DNA of 48,576 nt from Candidatus Cacconaster merdequi. Lineage in GTDB: Bacteria; Bacteroidota; Bacteroidia; Bacteroidales; UBA932. The notes beneath the pieces are model-generated. The model was not told the DNA's origin. It made no database searches and saw only the letters and a program-made list of their open reading frames with translations. Made by a program: the position numbers and the translations under genes. Numbering within the stretch: position 1 is the first letter of the stretch; each line of letters opens with the position of its first letter. The stretch spans positions 1 to 48,576 of the forward strand of contig JAGHVK010000069.1 in the NCBI GenBank assembly GCA_018064345.1, written 5' to 3'. Positions 24,641-34,039 of this stretch are shown here, piece after piece.

Positions 24641-25593
24641 AGAGAGGATATGATCTTGTCGAACACCTCTCCGAGGTCAAGACCGGCCTTTGCAACCTGG
24701 ACAGGGACAAGGCTCATCTTGGTCATACCCGGAACAGTGTTCATTTCAAGGAAATACGCCTTTCCTTCAGGAGTCAGTATGTAGTCGCAACGAATCATAC
24801 CACGGCAACCGAAGTGATGATATATCCTGCGGGTCTGGCGGGAAATCATATCCACAGTTTCCTGTGAAATGGAAGCGGGACATATCTCGTCGCTCTTTCC
24901 GTTATATTTCGCGTCATAATCGAAGAACTCATTGTGGGAAACTATTTCCGTTATCGGAAGAGTGACAATGTCATCACCGTCCATAAAGACGCCCTGTGTA
25001 AGTTCACGTCCTCCTATGAAGGACTCAAGCAGCACGGTCTCTCCTTCTGAGAAGGCCGCCTCGACTGCTGCCGGAATATCTTCCTGACATTTGACTTTCG
25101 TCACACCGAAACTGCTGCCTCCGTCAGTGGGTTTCACAAACAAAGGCAGACCCAGGTATCCGGCAATGGTCTTCGGGTCGAAACTGTCGCCCCGACGGAG
25201 ATACACGTCCTTGGCCAGAGGTATGTTTATGTCACGCATATACGTCTTGCAGGCATACTTGTCGAAAGTCAAAGCGGATACGTATGCCGAACTTGTGGTG
25301 AAAGGCATCCCTATCATCTCGAAATAGCCCTGGAGCAGACCGTTCTCGCCGGGAGTCCCGTGAATCATAATCATAGCAAGGTCGAACTTGATTTTCACTC
25401 CGTCCTTTGTCAGGGAGAAGTCCGTCTTGTCTATCTGCGCTCCGTCACAATTCCAATCACTGCCCCGGAGCAGTATTTCGTATATTTCGTACTTGGCCGG
25501 ATCGAGCACCGATGCCACATTCTTGCCGCTGAGAACGGAAATCTGCCATTCAGAGGAGTTTCCGCCATACACAAGCGCAATTTTTTTCTTCAT
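24637..25593 (-). CDS. ddl: D-alanine--D-alanine ligase
   Basis: A 318-residue ATP-grasp ligase that makes the D-Ala-D-Ala dipeptide of peptidoglycan. The N-terminus VYGGNSSEW is the substrate-binding loop, KPTDGGSSFGVTKV (around residue 155) is the ATP-binding flap, and the C-terminal EMNTVPGMTKMSLVP holds the metal-binding Glu/Asn and the D-Ala site. As far as motifs show, it makes D-Ala-D-Ala rather than D-Ala-D-Lac. It lies 13 bp after the PBP1A gene and is coupled to prmC. Confidence 0.93.
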   Translation of the reverse strand: MKKKIALVYGGNSSEWQISVLSGKNVASVLDPAKYEIYEILLRGSDWNCDGAQIDKTDFSLTKDGVKIKFDLAMIMIHGTPGENGLLQGYFEMIGMPFTTSSAYVSALTFDKYACKTYMRDINIPLAKDVYLRRGDSFDPKTIAGYLGLPLFVKPTDGGSSFGVTKVKCQEDIPAAVEAAFSEGETVLLESFIGGRELTQGVFMDGDDIVTLPITEIVSHNEFFDYDAKYNGKSDEICPASISQETVDMISRQTRRIYHHFGCRGMIRCDYILTPEGKAYFLEMNTVPGMTKMSLVPVQVAKAGLDLGEVFDKIISSL

Positions 25594-25606
25594 CTATATT
25601 CTCAAA

Positions 25607-27955
25607 TTAATCAAAAAAGTCATCTTCCTTCCGACTGCCTGAAACCATATCCGAATCCGATCCGGTACAGTTCAAACTTACGTTCCATCCCAATGGAGGT
25701 ACAAAAGTATCGTCTTTCCCTATCGGAATCGTAGGGTCCTGATAGACCTTCTGCATGAAGAGGCCCCAGATTGGCAGCGCCATATTCGCACCGCCTCCGT
25801 AATAGAGGCTCTCGAAATGCACCTGACGGTCTTCTGCGCCGACCCATACACCTGCGGTGAGCTTCGGCGTATAGCCGATAAACCATCCGTCGGATTGGTC
25901 GTTGGTGGTCCCTGTCTTTCCGGCAAGTTCTCCCTCAAGGCCGTACTTCCATTTAAGCCTTCCGGCAGTACCCTCATTTACAACACCTTGCATCAGATTA
26001 ACCATAAGATATGCGGTCGGATCGCTTATCGCCTCCCTGCGGCGGGTCGTGAAATTAGCAAGTATGTTCCCCTCGCTGTCCTCAATCCTGGTCACAAGCA
26101 TCGGGTAGCAATAGATACCCCTGCTCGGGAATGTGTTGTATGCAGCCACCATTTCATATACGGAAAGGTCGCAGGAACCGACGCATAGAGAATACACCGG
26201 GTCCAGATAACTGCCTATTCCCATCTTTCTGGCCATCTCGACCATAGGAAGAGGGCCGAACTGCTTCATCAGATAGGCCGATATGTTGTTGGAACTGTGA
26301 GTGAGACCCCATTTGAGCGTAACAATCTTGCCTATGTATTCAGCCTTGTCCGTGCTTTTCGGTGTCCATACGGTATCCGCGAGTTCGAACGAATAAGGAC
26401 GGTTTGCCACTCTGTCACAAGGTGAGAAACCCTCCTGCATCGCAAGCGTGTAGAGGAACGGCTTCATTGTAGAGCCGACCTGGCGCTTTCCCTGACGGGC
26501 GTTGTCGTACTTGAAGAAACGGTAATCCGGCCCTCCGACGTACGCCTTGACGTGTCCAGTATTAGGCTCGATGGCGATAAAGGCACTTCTCAAAAACGAC
26601 TTGTAGTACTTGATGGAGTCCATCGGAGTCATCGTAGTATCCTTGTATCCCTTTTCATTCCAAGCGAATACACGCATCTTTGCAGGAGTTCTGAAAGCCT
26701 TGTCGATTTCCGATTCGGAACAACCTTCCTTCTTCATTCCACGATAGCGGTCACTCCAGCGTACAGCCTGCTTCATAAGCAGGTCGGTCACGTCCTTGGA
26801 CACATCATTTGAGAACGGAGCATTCCGTTTGCCTTTGAGTTCCTGTTCGAAAGTCTTCTGAAGGTCCTTCCCGAGATGCTCTTTAACTGCAAACTCAGCA
26901 TATTCCTGCATTCGGGAGTCCAAAGTGGTATATATCTTCAGGCCATCCCTGTCGAGGTCGTACTGCGAACCGTCAGGTTTGAGATTCTTGTTCAGCCATC
27001 CATAGAGAGGATCTTCTTTCCAGGACAGGGAATCGACACGGTAATCCTCAACCTGTGCGTATGAAGAGGCCTTCGGCTCATTGGCATTCATATAACGGCG
27101 GAGCATGTCGCGGAAATACGGGGCGAGACCGGCATTGTGGTCCTGCATCTGATAATTCAGCTCAATCGGCAATGTGCTCAAAGAATCGCGTTCCGCTTTC
27201 GACAGATAGCCGTACTTGCACATCTGGTGTATCACGTGGTTGCGGCGCTTGAGCGACTGTTCCGGGTTGATGACCGGGTTGTATCGCGTTGGCTTGTTCA
27301 CCATCCCTACGAGGCACGCCCCCTCCTCAACAGTCAGCTCCCTGGTATCCTTGGCAAAGAATGTCCGGGCCGCCGATTTGATGCCATAGGCGTTGCCGCC
27401 GAAGAAAATCTGGTTCAGGTACATCGTAACAATCTCATCCTTGGTGTAGTTCCGTTCCAACTTGACAGCTGTAATCCACTCTTTCATCTTGATTACCAGC
27501 ATTTTGAAATATTTGCCACCAGGTATGCGGCTTTCAATGGACTCTCTCGGGAAGAGTGTCTTCGCCAGCTGCTGGGTGATAGTGCTGCCACCTCCCTGTG
27601 AAGAGTCACCCATAAGGAGTGTCTTCACTCCTACGCGGGCCAAACCCCTGAAATCTATGCCTGAATGTTTCCTGAATCTTGCATCCTCAGTGGCAATGGC
27701 AGCATTCACAATATGCTCCGGAAGGTCTTCATACTGCACGAACGAGCGGTTCTCGATGTGATAGGTGCTGATGACCTTGCCGTCCTCCGAAACAAGCAGC
27801 GTGGCAAGGTTGCTTTCAGGGTTTTCAAGTTGTTCGAAAGATGGTATCTTCGCGAACAGTCCGACAAGCAGAAGAGAAAGCAGAAGAACTCCTGCGGGGG
27901 CAAGCACAACTATCCAGAAGGCCTTGACTATTTTCCTTTTCGTGTAATCTTTCAT
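25607..27955 (-). CDS. Bifunctional penicillin-binding protein 1A
   Basis: A 782-residue class A PBP that polymerises and crosslinks peptidoglycan in the periplasm. A short cytoplasmic tail and one membrane anchor (about residues 8-35) lead to the GT51 glycosyltransferase domain with the catalytic Glu in ATEDARF and the GGSTITQQLAKTLF motif. The transpeptidase domain has the active-site S495-T-M-K498, an SSNN (SxN) motif and KTGTTNDQSDGWF. Length and order are normal. It is the first gene of the leftward operon with ddl and prmC, giving a cell-wall synthesis group. Confidence 0.94.
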   Translation of the reverse strand: MKDYTKRKIVKAFWIVVLAPAGVLLLSLLLVGLFAKIPSFEQLENPESNLATLLVSEDGKVISTYHIENRSFVQYEDLPEHIVNAAIATEDARFRKHSGIDFRGLARVGVKTLLMGDSSQGGGSTITQQLAKTLFPRESIESRIPGGKYFKMLVIKMKEWITAVKLERNYTKDEIVTMYLNQIFFGGNAYGIKSAARTFFAKDTRELTVEEGACLVGMVNKPTRYNPVINPEQSLKRRNHVIHQMCKYGYLSKAERDSLSTLPIELNYQMQDHNAGLAPYFRDMLRRYMNANEPKASSYAQVEDYRVDSLSWKEDPLYGWLNKNLKPDGSQYDLDRDGLKIYTTLDSRMQEYAEFAVKEHLGKDLQKTFEQELKGKRNAPFSNDVSKDVTDLLMKQAVRWSDRYRGMKKEGCSESEIDKAFRTPAKMRVFAWNEKGYKDTTMTPMDSIKYYKSFLRSAFIAIEPNTGHVKAYVGGPDYRFFKYDNARQGKRQVGSTMKPFLYTLAMQEGFSPCDRVANRPYSFELADTVWTPKSTDKAEYIGKIVTLKWGLTHSSNNISAYLMKQFGPLPMVEMARKMGIGSYLDPVYSLCVGSCDLSVYEMVAAYNTFPSRGIYCYPMLVTRIEDSEGNILANFTTRRREAISDPTAYLMVNLMQGVVNEGTAGRLKWKYGLEGELAGKTGTTNDQSDGWFIGYTPKLTAGVWVGAEDRQVHFESLYYGGGANMALPIWGLFMQKVYQDPTIPIGKDDTFVPPLGWNVSLNCTGSDSDMVSGSRKEDDFFD

Positions 27956-27982
27956 AACGGATTGCAGTATCTTGGCGAGGTA

Positions 27983-27997
27983 GAACCTGTTTTGAAA
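27983..27997 (+). repeat. Exact intergenic copy of the dispersed GAACCTGTTTTGAAA motif
   Basis: GAACCTGTTTTGAAA here is identical, in reverse orientation, to the sequences at 42600-42614 and 45454-45468. Those two copies are the ends of paralogous coding genes; this one is non-coding, in the probable 5' leader of the PBP1A gene. Confidence 0.55.
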
Positions 27998-28014
27998 CGG
28001 TCCTATACAAATCG

Positions 28015-28022
28015 CAAAAATA
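28015..28022 (-). promoter_or_regulatory. -7 promoter element of the PBP1A-ddl-prmC operon
   Basis: The minus strand reads TATTTTTG (TAnnTTTG). It implies a leader of about 50 nt before the ATG at 27955, which would include the dispersed motif at 27983-27997. Confidence 0.55.
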
Positions 28023-28032
28023 ACAATAAAAA

Positions 28033-28065
28033 TTTGGATAATTGCTTCCTTTATCCCTTACTTTG
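28033..28065 (+). promoter_or_regulatory. Promoter of topA
   Basis: TTTG at 28033-28036, a 21-bp spacer, then TTACTTTG at 28058-28065 (one mismatch to TAnnTTTG). The ATG follows at 28087. It is divergent from the PBP1A promoter. Confidence 0.55.
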
Positions 28066-28086
28066 CATCGTGAAAAATGATTTGAT

Positions 28087-30369
28087 ATGGGAGAGAATCT
28101 GGTGATAGTGGAGTCCCCTACAAAGGAAAAGACTCTGAAAACGTTTCTTGGAAAGGATTTTACAGTCAAAGCCAGCATAGGCCACATACGTGACCTATCC
28201 GAGAAGAAGCTCAGCATTGACGTCAAGAACGGATTCACACCTGTCTATGAAATTCCGGCAAAGAAGAAGAAGGTAGTAGCCGAACTTGCAGCAGAAGCAA
28301 AGAAGGCTCAGATTGTCTGGCTCGCATCCGATGAGGACCGCGAAGGAGAAGCCATAGCCTGGCATCTTGCGGAAACTTTGAAGCTGGACCCGGCCAGGAC
28401 AAGGAGAATCGCCTTCCACGAAATCACCAAAACTGCCATCCTCAACGCAATAGACAATCCCCGCGAAATAGATATGAACCTCGTGATGGCCCAGCAGGCA
28501 CGCCGCGTGCTTGACCGTCTTGTAGGTTTCGAACTTTCTCCTGTCCTTTGGAAGAAAGTCCAGAGAGGCCTTTCAGCCGGACGTGTGCAATCCGTGGCAC
28601 TGAGGCTCATCGTGGACAGGGAACGGGAGATTGAGGCGTTCAAACCGGAGCCTTTCTTCAAAGTTGAGGCAATCTTCACCGCCAAAGGAGTGAAGCAGCC
28701 TGTCAAGGCTTTGCTTGACAAGAAATTCACCGATGTGAAGGAGGCGCTTGGTTTCCTTGAAAAATGCAGGAATGCAGAGTTCCGTATCCGTTCTATTGAG
28801 AAGAAAGAGGGTACCCGGACCCCTGCGGCTCCTTTCACTACCTCATCCCTCCAGCAGGAGGCGGCACGCAAGCTGGGCTTTTCAGTCAGCCAGACAATGA
28901 CCACTGCGCAGACTCTTTACGAAAGAGGTCTCATCACCTATATGCGTACCGATTCCACGAATCTGTCCACTCTTGCCCTCGGCACAACCAAGGACACCGT
29001 GATTAAGTTGTACGGTCAGCAGTATTCCAAGGTCCGCAACTACCAGACCAAAGTGAAGGGTGCACAGGAGGCTCACGAGGCAATAAGGCCGACTTTTGTA
29101 AACAACACTGACATAGAAGGTTCGCCTGCAGAAAGGAAACTCTACAACCTCATCTGGAAAAGATGCGTGGCCAGCCAGATGGCTGACGCGAAGATAGAGA
29201 AGACGGCAATCACCATCGAGGCGGACGGTCTTGAAGAAAGATTCATCGCACAGGGAGAGGTGATTGTCTTCGACGGATTCCTCAAGGTTTACCGCGAAAG
29301 TTTCGACGATGTCGAGGATGAGGAGGCAGTCAAGCTTCCTGCACTTGACCAGGGAGCATCGCTGACGGCATCTTCCATCACCGCCACGGAGCGTTTCACC
29401 CAAAAGCCGCCAAGATACAGCGAAGCAAGTCTCGTCAAGAAGATTGAGGAACTCGGCATAGGCCGGCCTTCAACATACGAGCCTACCGTCAAGACCATCC
29501 AGAAGCGCGGGTATGTGACAAAGGGGGACAAAGAGGGGACGCCGCGGGAATATACCGTCTTGTCACTCAAGGACGGGGTTGTTGCGCAACGGACTGAATC
29601 CGAAATCACAGGAGCCGAAAAGAAGAAACTGCTCCCTGAAAACATAGGAATGGTCGTCACCGATTTCCTCGCCGCCAATTTCGCTGACATTCTCGATTAT
29701 GGTTTCACGGCCAAGGTCGAAGAGGATCTGGACAAGATTGAATCAGGCAAAATTCCGTGGAACAGGAGCATTGCCGAATTTTACGACAAGTTCATTGCCG
29801 AAGTGGGAAAGTCATTGGAAGACAAGAGCTATACGAACGCCAAAAGGGAACTCGGCACGGACCCCGCATCAGGGAAACCGGTGATTGCCCGCATAGGCAA
29901 GTTCGGCCCTCTCGTACAGAAAGGTTCCAACGATGACCCTGAAAAGCAGTTCATCTCTCTTCCGAAAGGTGTGCTGATTGAGAATGTCACTCTTGAAGAG
30001 GCTCTCAAGTTGTTCGAACTTCCGCGTCTGCCACGCAACATCGGAAGTTACAAGGGACTTGACATTGTTGCATCCACAGGAAGATTCGGTCCGTACATCA
30101 AGTACGACGGCAAATTCATATCGATCGGCAAAGGCGGGGACCCGTTCACCATCACCGAAGAAGAAGCCGTCGCACTGATTGAGGCCGCTGCAAGGAAATC
30201 TCTTCCTATCGCGGATTTCAAGGATTCCGGCATTCAAGTCCTTCACGGAAGATACGGTGCCTACATCAAACAGGGAGGCAACAACTACAAAATTCCTAAA
30301 GGAGTTGAGGCCGAGTCACTTACAGAATCGCAATGTCTGGAGATAATCGCTGCACAAGACAAGAAATAG
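28087..30369 (+). CDS. topA: DNA topoisomerase I
   Basis: A 760-residue type IA topoisomerase that relaxes negative supercoils. The Toprim domain opens the protein (VIVESPTKEKT, then SDEDREGEAIAWHL with the metal-binding acidic residues). The catalytic tyrosine is Y285 in the ITYMRTDSTN motif. The C-terminus lacks the Cys-rich zinc fingers of E. coli TopA. Instead it carries three repeats of the GKFGPLVQKG / GRFGPYIKYDGKF / GRYGAYIKQGG type (from about residue 600), as in many non-proteobacterial enzymes. The lrp-like gene follows after 29 bp. Confidence 0.95.
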   Translation: MGENLVIVESPTKEKTLKTFLGKDFTVKASIGHIRDLSEKKLSIDVKNGFTPVYEIPAKKKKVVAELAAEAKKAQIVWLASDEDREGEAIAWHLAETLKLDPARTRRIAFHEITKTAILNAIDNPREIDMNLVMAQQARRVLDRLVGFELSPVLWKKVQRGLSAGRVQSVALRLIVDREREIEAFKPEPFFKVEAIFTAKGVKQPVKALLDKKFTDVKEALGFLEKCRNAEFRIRSIEKKEGTRTPAAPFTTSSLQQEAARKLGFSVSQTMTTAQTLYERGLITYMRTDSTNLSTLALGTTKDTVIKLYGQQYSKVRNYQTKVKGAQEAHEAIRPTFVNNTDIEGSPAERKLYNLIWKRCVASQMADAKIEKTAITIEADGLEERFIAQGEVIVFDGFLKVYRESFDDVEDEEAVKLPALDQGASLTASSITATERFTQKPPRYSEASLVKKIEELGIGRPSTYEPTVKTIQKRGYVTKGDKEGTPREYTVLSLKDGVVAQRTESEITGAEKKKLLPENIGMVVTDFLAANFADILDYGFTAKVEEDLDKIESGKIPWNRSIAEFYDKFIAEVGKSLEDKSYTNAKRELGTDPASGKPVIARIGKFGPLVQKGSNDDPEKQFISLPKGVLIENVTLEEALKLFELPRLPRNIGSYKGLDIVASTGRFGPYIKYDGKFISIGKGGDPFTITEEEAVALIEAAARKSLPIADFKDSGIQVLHGRYGAYIKQGGNNYKIPKGVEAESLTESQCLEIIAAQDKK

Positions 30370-30398
30370 AAACAAATATCTTCAAAACAGCCTGTCCT

Positions 30399-30920
30399 AT
30401 GGAAATCCCTCCACAAACCACCTTTCAAATCGATGCTACCGACCAGAAGATACTGGCCTTCCTCGTCAAAGATGCCAGAATGCCATTCCTTGAGATTGCC
30501 CGCGAATGCGGAGTGTCAGGCGCGGCCATACACCAGAGAGTGAAGAAGATGGAATCCTGCGGGGTCATAACCGGGTCAAGGCTTCTCGTAAAGCCTCAGG
30601 CTCTCGGGCTGGACGTATGTGCCTTCATAGGTGTCAATCTGTCAAGTGCCAACAAATATCCACAGGTAATAGAAGCATTGAAGAAAATTCCGGAAGTTGT
30701 TGAATGTCACTTCATTACGGGAGAACACTCCCTTCTTCTCAAGATATATTGCTTCACGCACGACCACTTGATGAAAGTCCTGATCGAAACGATACAGCAC
30801 ATCCCCGGAATAGAAAAAACAGAGACCTGGCTGTCTCTTGACCAGGCAATAGAACGGCAGATATGGGTGAAGGATTACGCTTACGACCTGAAGCCGAAAT
30901 CTAAATCATTGAAAAAATAG
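30399..30920 (+). CDS. Lrp/AsnC-family transcriptional regulator
   Basis: A 173-residue feast/famine regulator. The N-terminal HTH (about residues 12-58: TDQKILAFL ... VSGAAIHQRVKKMESCGVI) matches the family. The RAM ligand-binding domain (about 70-150) senses small molecules, usually amino acids. The start ATG at 30399 (MEIPPQTTFQ) is chosen because upstream in-frame ATGs lie inside topA. The last 20 bp overlap the 3' end of ispD on the opposite strand. Targets are not visible in this window. Confidence 0.88.
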   Translation: MEIPPQTTFQIDATDQKILAFLVKDARMPFLEIARECGVSGAAIHQRVKKMESCGVITGSRLLVKPQALGLDVCAFIGVNLSSANKYPQVIEALKKIPEVVECHFITGEHSLLLKIYCFTHDHLMKVLIETIQHIPGIEKTETWLSLDQAIERQIWVKDYAYDLKPKSKSLKK

Positions 30921-31587
30921 CAGAGGCCATCTGCAGATCCTCAGGAGTCGTTATCTTCAGGTTGAATCTTTCCCCGGGCGCAAGGCTTATCCTGCACCCG
31001 TCGGCTTCTGCGACAGAAGCATCATCGGTAAAGAGCGGTGAGAAAGGCTTTTCGTATGCCTTTTTGATGATTTCTGAATGGAACACCTGAGGTGTCTGGA
31101 CCGTCAGATACCGGCTCCTGTCCACAGGACGGCTTCTTTCTCCGTCATCCAGAAGCTCCCGCAGCGACTCCACCGCCGGCATTACGGGTATCACGGCAGC
31201 AGCATCCTGAGCAAGGGAGAACATCCTTTCAAGAAACTGGTGAGAGACCAAAGGCCTCACCCCGTCGTGGATTGCCACGATTGCGCCATCTTCCACATAT
31301 TTCAAAGCGTTGCGGACCGAATGAAACCTGCTGATGCCTCCTGTGGCAAGAACATATCTGGCCGAAAAACCGCTTTTGAGGCAATATTCTTTCCAATATT
31401 CCTGTTCCAGCGCAGGCAGGACAACTATCATCTCAAGTCCACCGATTTCCATAAAGCGCTCCATCGTCCAACGCAAGATGGGTTTTCCGGCCACTTCAAG
31501 GAATTGCTTGGGGATTTTCGAGCCCATTCTTTCACCTTTGCCGCCGGCAAGAATAATAACATACCTCCTGTTTCTGACCATACTCAT
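30901..31587 (-). CDS. ispD: 2-C-methyl-D-erythritol 4-phosphate cytidylyltransferase
   Basis: A 228-residue enzyme of the non-mevalonate (MEP) isoprenoid pathway that joins CTP and MEP. The N-terminal CTP-binding loop is LAGGKGERMGSKIPKQF. Later motifs are HDGVRPLVS near residue 105 and QTPQVF near residue 155. Start could be ATG 31587 or 31581 (MSM); the second gives the more usual length, but the difference is two residues. It is transcribed divergently from mreB and ends within the regulator gene on the other strand. Confidence 0.93.
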   Translation of the reverse strand: MSMVRNRRYVIILAGGKGERMGSKIPKQFLEVAGKPILRWTMERFMEIGGLEMIVVLPALEQEYWKEYCLKSGFSARYVLATGGISRFHSVRNALKYVEDGAIVAIHDGVRPLVSHQFLERMFSLAQDAAAVIPVMPAVESLRELLDDGERSRPVDRSRYLTVQTPQVFHSEIIKKAYEKPFSPLFTDDASVAEADGCRISLAPGERFNLKITTPEDLQMASAIFSMI

Positions 31588-31646
31588 TTCTTAAAAATCC
31601 ACCTGATAAATTTTTTCAAATATAATGATAATAGTCAGATTATTCG

Positions 31647-31654
31647 TATTTTTG
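31647..31654 (+). promoter_or_regulatory. -7 promoter element of the mre-mrd operon
   Basis: TATTTTTG matches TAnnTTTG, 35 bp upstream of the mreB ATG at 31690. No distinct -33 TTTG is seen in the AT-rich sequence before it. Confidence 0.5.
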
Positions 31655-31689
31655 TAAGAATTACATTCAAGCAGAAAACTCACAGGAAT

Positions 31690-32706
31690 ATGGCATTCTC
31701 ATTTTTGACCCAGGAACTTGCAATCGACCTTGGCACAGCAAACACAGTCGTTTTCGTGAACGACAAGAAAGTCATTGACGAGCCGTCAATTGTCGCAATC
31801 GACAAACTGACGGGAAAGACAGTGGCAGTAGGTAAGAAAGCGAAAGAGATGCACGAAAGGACCAGCCCGAGCATCAGGACAGTGCGCCCGCTGAAAGACG
31901 GCGTGATTGCGGATTTCGACGCAGCCGAGCAGATGATACGGGGATTCGTCAAGATGATAAACAGCAAACGGTCAATCTTCTCTCCAAGCCTGAAGATGAT
32001 TGTCTGCATCCCGTCAGGTTCCACCGAAGTTGAAAAGCGTGCAGTGCGCGATGCTTCCGAGCATTCAGGAGGCCGTGACGTGCAGATGATTTTCGAGCCT
32101 ATGGCAGCCGCACTTGGAATCGGCCTCGATGTCACCGCTCCAAGCGGCAATATGATTGTGGACATCGGAGGTGGTACGACCGAGATAGCCGTAATCTCCC
32201 TGGGAGGAATCGTTGCGGACGAAAGCATCAAGGTCGCAGGAGACGTCTTCACCGATGAAATCCGCCAGTATATGCGCCAGCAATACAACATCCGCATAGG
32301 TGAAATAACGGCTGAACAGATAAAGATGGAGGTGGGAGCCGCCGTTTCCGAACTTGAAGAGCAGGTGGATCCTTTCACTACCACAGGGCCTAACATAATG
32401 ACGACGCTCCCTGTTGAAGCTACCGTCACATATCAGGAAATTGCTCACTGTCTGGACAAGTCCCTTGCCAAGATTGAATCCAGTATGATTACCGTTCTGG
32501 AACACACCCCGCCTGAGCTTTACAGCGACATCGTAAAGAAAGGCATCTACCTGACAGGTGGAGGAGCATTGCTCCGCGGTCTTGACTCCAGGCTTTCTAA
32601 GAAACTGAACATTCCGGTACACGTTGCAGAAGACCCTCTGCGTGCTGTGGCACGAGGTACCTGCATAGCTCTCAAGAATCCTTCCTTCCCATTCTTGATG
32701 CGATAA
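31690..32706 (+). CDS. mreB: Rod shape-determining protein MreB
   Basis: A 338-residue bacterial actin that forms membrane-bound filaments guiding lateral cell-wall synthesis. The actin-fold motifs are clear: phosphate-1 IDLGTANT near residue 11, phosphate-2 DIGGGTTEIAV near residue 158, and the adenosine motif YLTGGGALLRG near residue 285. The N-terminus MAFSFLTQE fits an amphipathic membrane anchor. The ATG at 31690 gives the usual length; a longer in-frame extension upstream is non-conserved. It is first in the five-gene elongasome operon. Confidence 0.96.
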   Translation: MAFSFLTQELAIDLGTANTVVFVNDKKVIDEPSIVAIDKLTGKTVAVGKKAKEMHERTSPSIRTVRPLKDGVIADFDAAEQMIRGFVKMINSKRSIFSPSLKMIVCIPSGSTEVEKRAVRDASEHSGGRDVQMIFEPMAAALGIGLDVTAPSGNMIVDIGGGTTEIAVISLGGIVADESIKVAGDVFTDEIRQYMRQQYNIRIGEITAEQIKMEVGAAVSELEEQVDPFTTTGPNIMTTLPVEATVTYQEIAHCLDKSLAKIESSMITVLEHTPPELYSDIVKKGIYLTGGGALLRGLDSRLSKKLNIPVHVAEDPLRAVARGTCIALKNPSFPFLMR

Positions 32707-32720
32707 TTCAACAATGGGAT

Positions 32721-33539
32721 ATGCGCACTAAGTCTGAACTAATATCTTCCATCATTACAATAGTTTTGTTTGTCGCATTGGAATTTCTTTCCATCTTTCT
32801 GGCAAGCAAACGGGGAGTAGTTCAGAGATTCAGCGTGTTGGGCGCCTTCAATTCCATCCAGACATCAATCTGGGAAAGGAAGACGCAGATGTTACGTTAT
32901 ATGGATTTGAAGCAGGAGAATGAATCCCTCTTTTCGGAGAATCTTGAACTGCGGCAACGGAATGAGGAGCTGAAAAGCCTGTTGCTCAGCCAAGAAGAGA
33001 CAAATGACACAATATCCCCCGGGTTTACATACCGTAAGGCTACCGTCATCAAGAACTTCATTGACCGCCAGCACAACTATCTGGTCATCAACAAAGGAAG
33101 TGAAGATGGCATAGAGCGCGGAATGGGAGTTGTGACAAAGAACGGTGCGATAGGAATAGTGAACAGGACTTCAGCCCATTATGCTTATGTTGTATCCCTG
33201 TTGAATGTGGGTCAGAGCGTCAGCGCAAGAATTGTCTCGACCGGTGAATTCGGGCCTATGTCCTGGAGCGGGACATCTATGAGAAAAGCCAGCCTGCGTG
33301 AAATCCCTGTCTATTCCACAGCCGCCGCCGGGGACACAGTCGTGACAAGCGGCTTTTCTTCTGTTTATCCACCTGATATCCCTGTCGGAGTAGTGGAAGC
33401 GTCCACTCTCACGAACGGTACTTCCCTGACTCTGGATATCAGGCTGTTCACAAATTTCCATGCGTTGGACAATGTTTACGTGGTAAGCAACAACAGAGCG
33501 GATGAAATAAATGGCTTGATAGAAGGCAATGAACAGTAG
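32721..33539 (+). CDS. mreC: Rod shape-determining protein MreC
   Basis: A 272-residue bitopic membrane protein. One TM segment lies near residues 8-27, a coiled coil near 55-95 (LKQENESLFSENLELRQRNEELK), and then the two beta-barrel domains of MreC in the periplasm. It links MreB filaments to PBP2 and RodA. It starts 14 bp after mreB and overlaps mreD by 11 bp. Confidence 0.92.
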   Translation: MRTKSELISSIITIVLFVALEFLSIFLASKRGVVQRFSVLGAFNSIQTSIWERKTQMLRYMDLKQENESLFSENLELRQRNEELKSLLLSQEETNDTISPGFTYRKATVIKNFIDRQHNYLVINKGSEDGIERGMGVVTKNGAIGIVNRTSAHYAYVVSLLNVGQSVSARIVSTGEFGPMSWSGTSMRKASLREIPVYSTAAAGDTVVTSGFSSVYPPDIPVGVVEASTLTNGTSLTLDIRLFTNFHALDNVYVVSNNRADEINGLIEGNEQ

Positions 33540-34038
33540 GTTTGCACATATTCTATTCGTTATCATTCTGTTCTTGTTCCAGATAGTCATAAGCGACTAC
33601 CTGAATTTGGGACTGTTTGTATATCTGTGCCTGATTCCTCTCATAATCCTGAGCCTTCCGCTCCAGCAGAGGACATCTTTCCTGATGCTGGAAGCTTTCC
33701 TTGCCGGAATGCTTCTCGATATGGCATCTGACGGAGTTCCCGGAATCAATGCCTCAGCCGCTGTCCTGATTGCTTTCCTGCGCAAACCTCTATACAAGTT
33801 CATCGCAAGGAAAGACCGCCAGGACAGAACAGAATTCGCCACACAGGACTCAATCGGCATAAGCAAGTATCTGGCTCTTCTCACCGTGATGACGGCACTG
33901 TACCTGCTCGTTTACAATATGGTCGATTGCATTGGAGTGAGAACAATGTGGTTCATACTCCTGAAAACGCTCTGCAGCACCGTCACAAGTACTGCCGTTG
34001 CCTTCATCCTCAGCCGGGCCTTATCCAACAAGCACTGA
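33529..34038 (+). CDS. mreD: Rod shape-determining protein MreD
   Basis: A 169-residue integral membrane protein with about five hydrophobic segments. Sequence conservation in MreD is low, and the call rests on size, topology, the motif GMLLDMASDGVPGINA, and its place between mreC and the PBP2 gene. It overlaps mreC by 11 bp and ends 1 bp before mrdA. Confidence 0.88.
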   Translation: MNSRFAHILFVIILFLFQIVISDYLNLGLFVYLCLIPLIILSLPLQQRTSFLMLEAFLAGMLLDMASDGVPGINASAAVLIAFLRKPLYKFIARKDRQDRTEFATQDSIGISKYLALLTVMTALYLLVYNMVDCIGVRTMWFILLKTLCSTVTSTAVAFILSRALSNKH

Positions 34039-34039
34039 A

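Noticed and set aside
31078-31689. Upstream in-frame extension of mreB
   Set aside because: The extra residues have no similarity to MreB, overlap ispD on the other strand, and include no promoter-compatible start.
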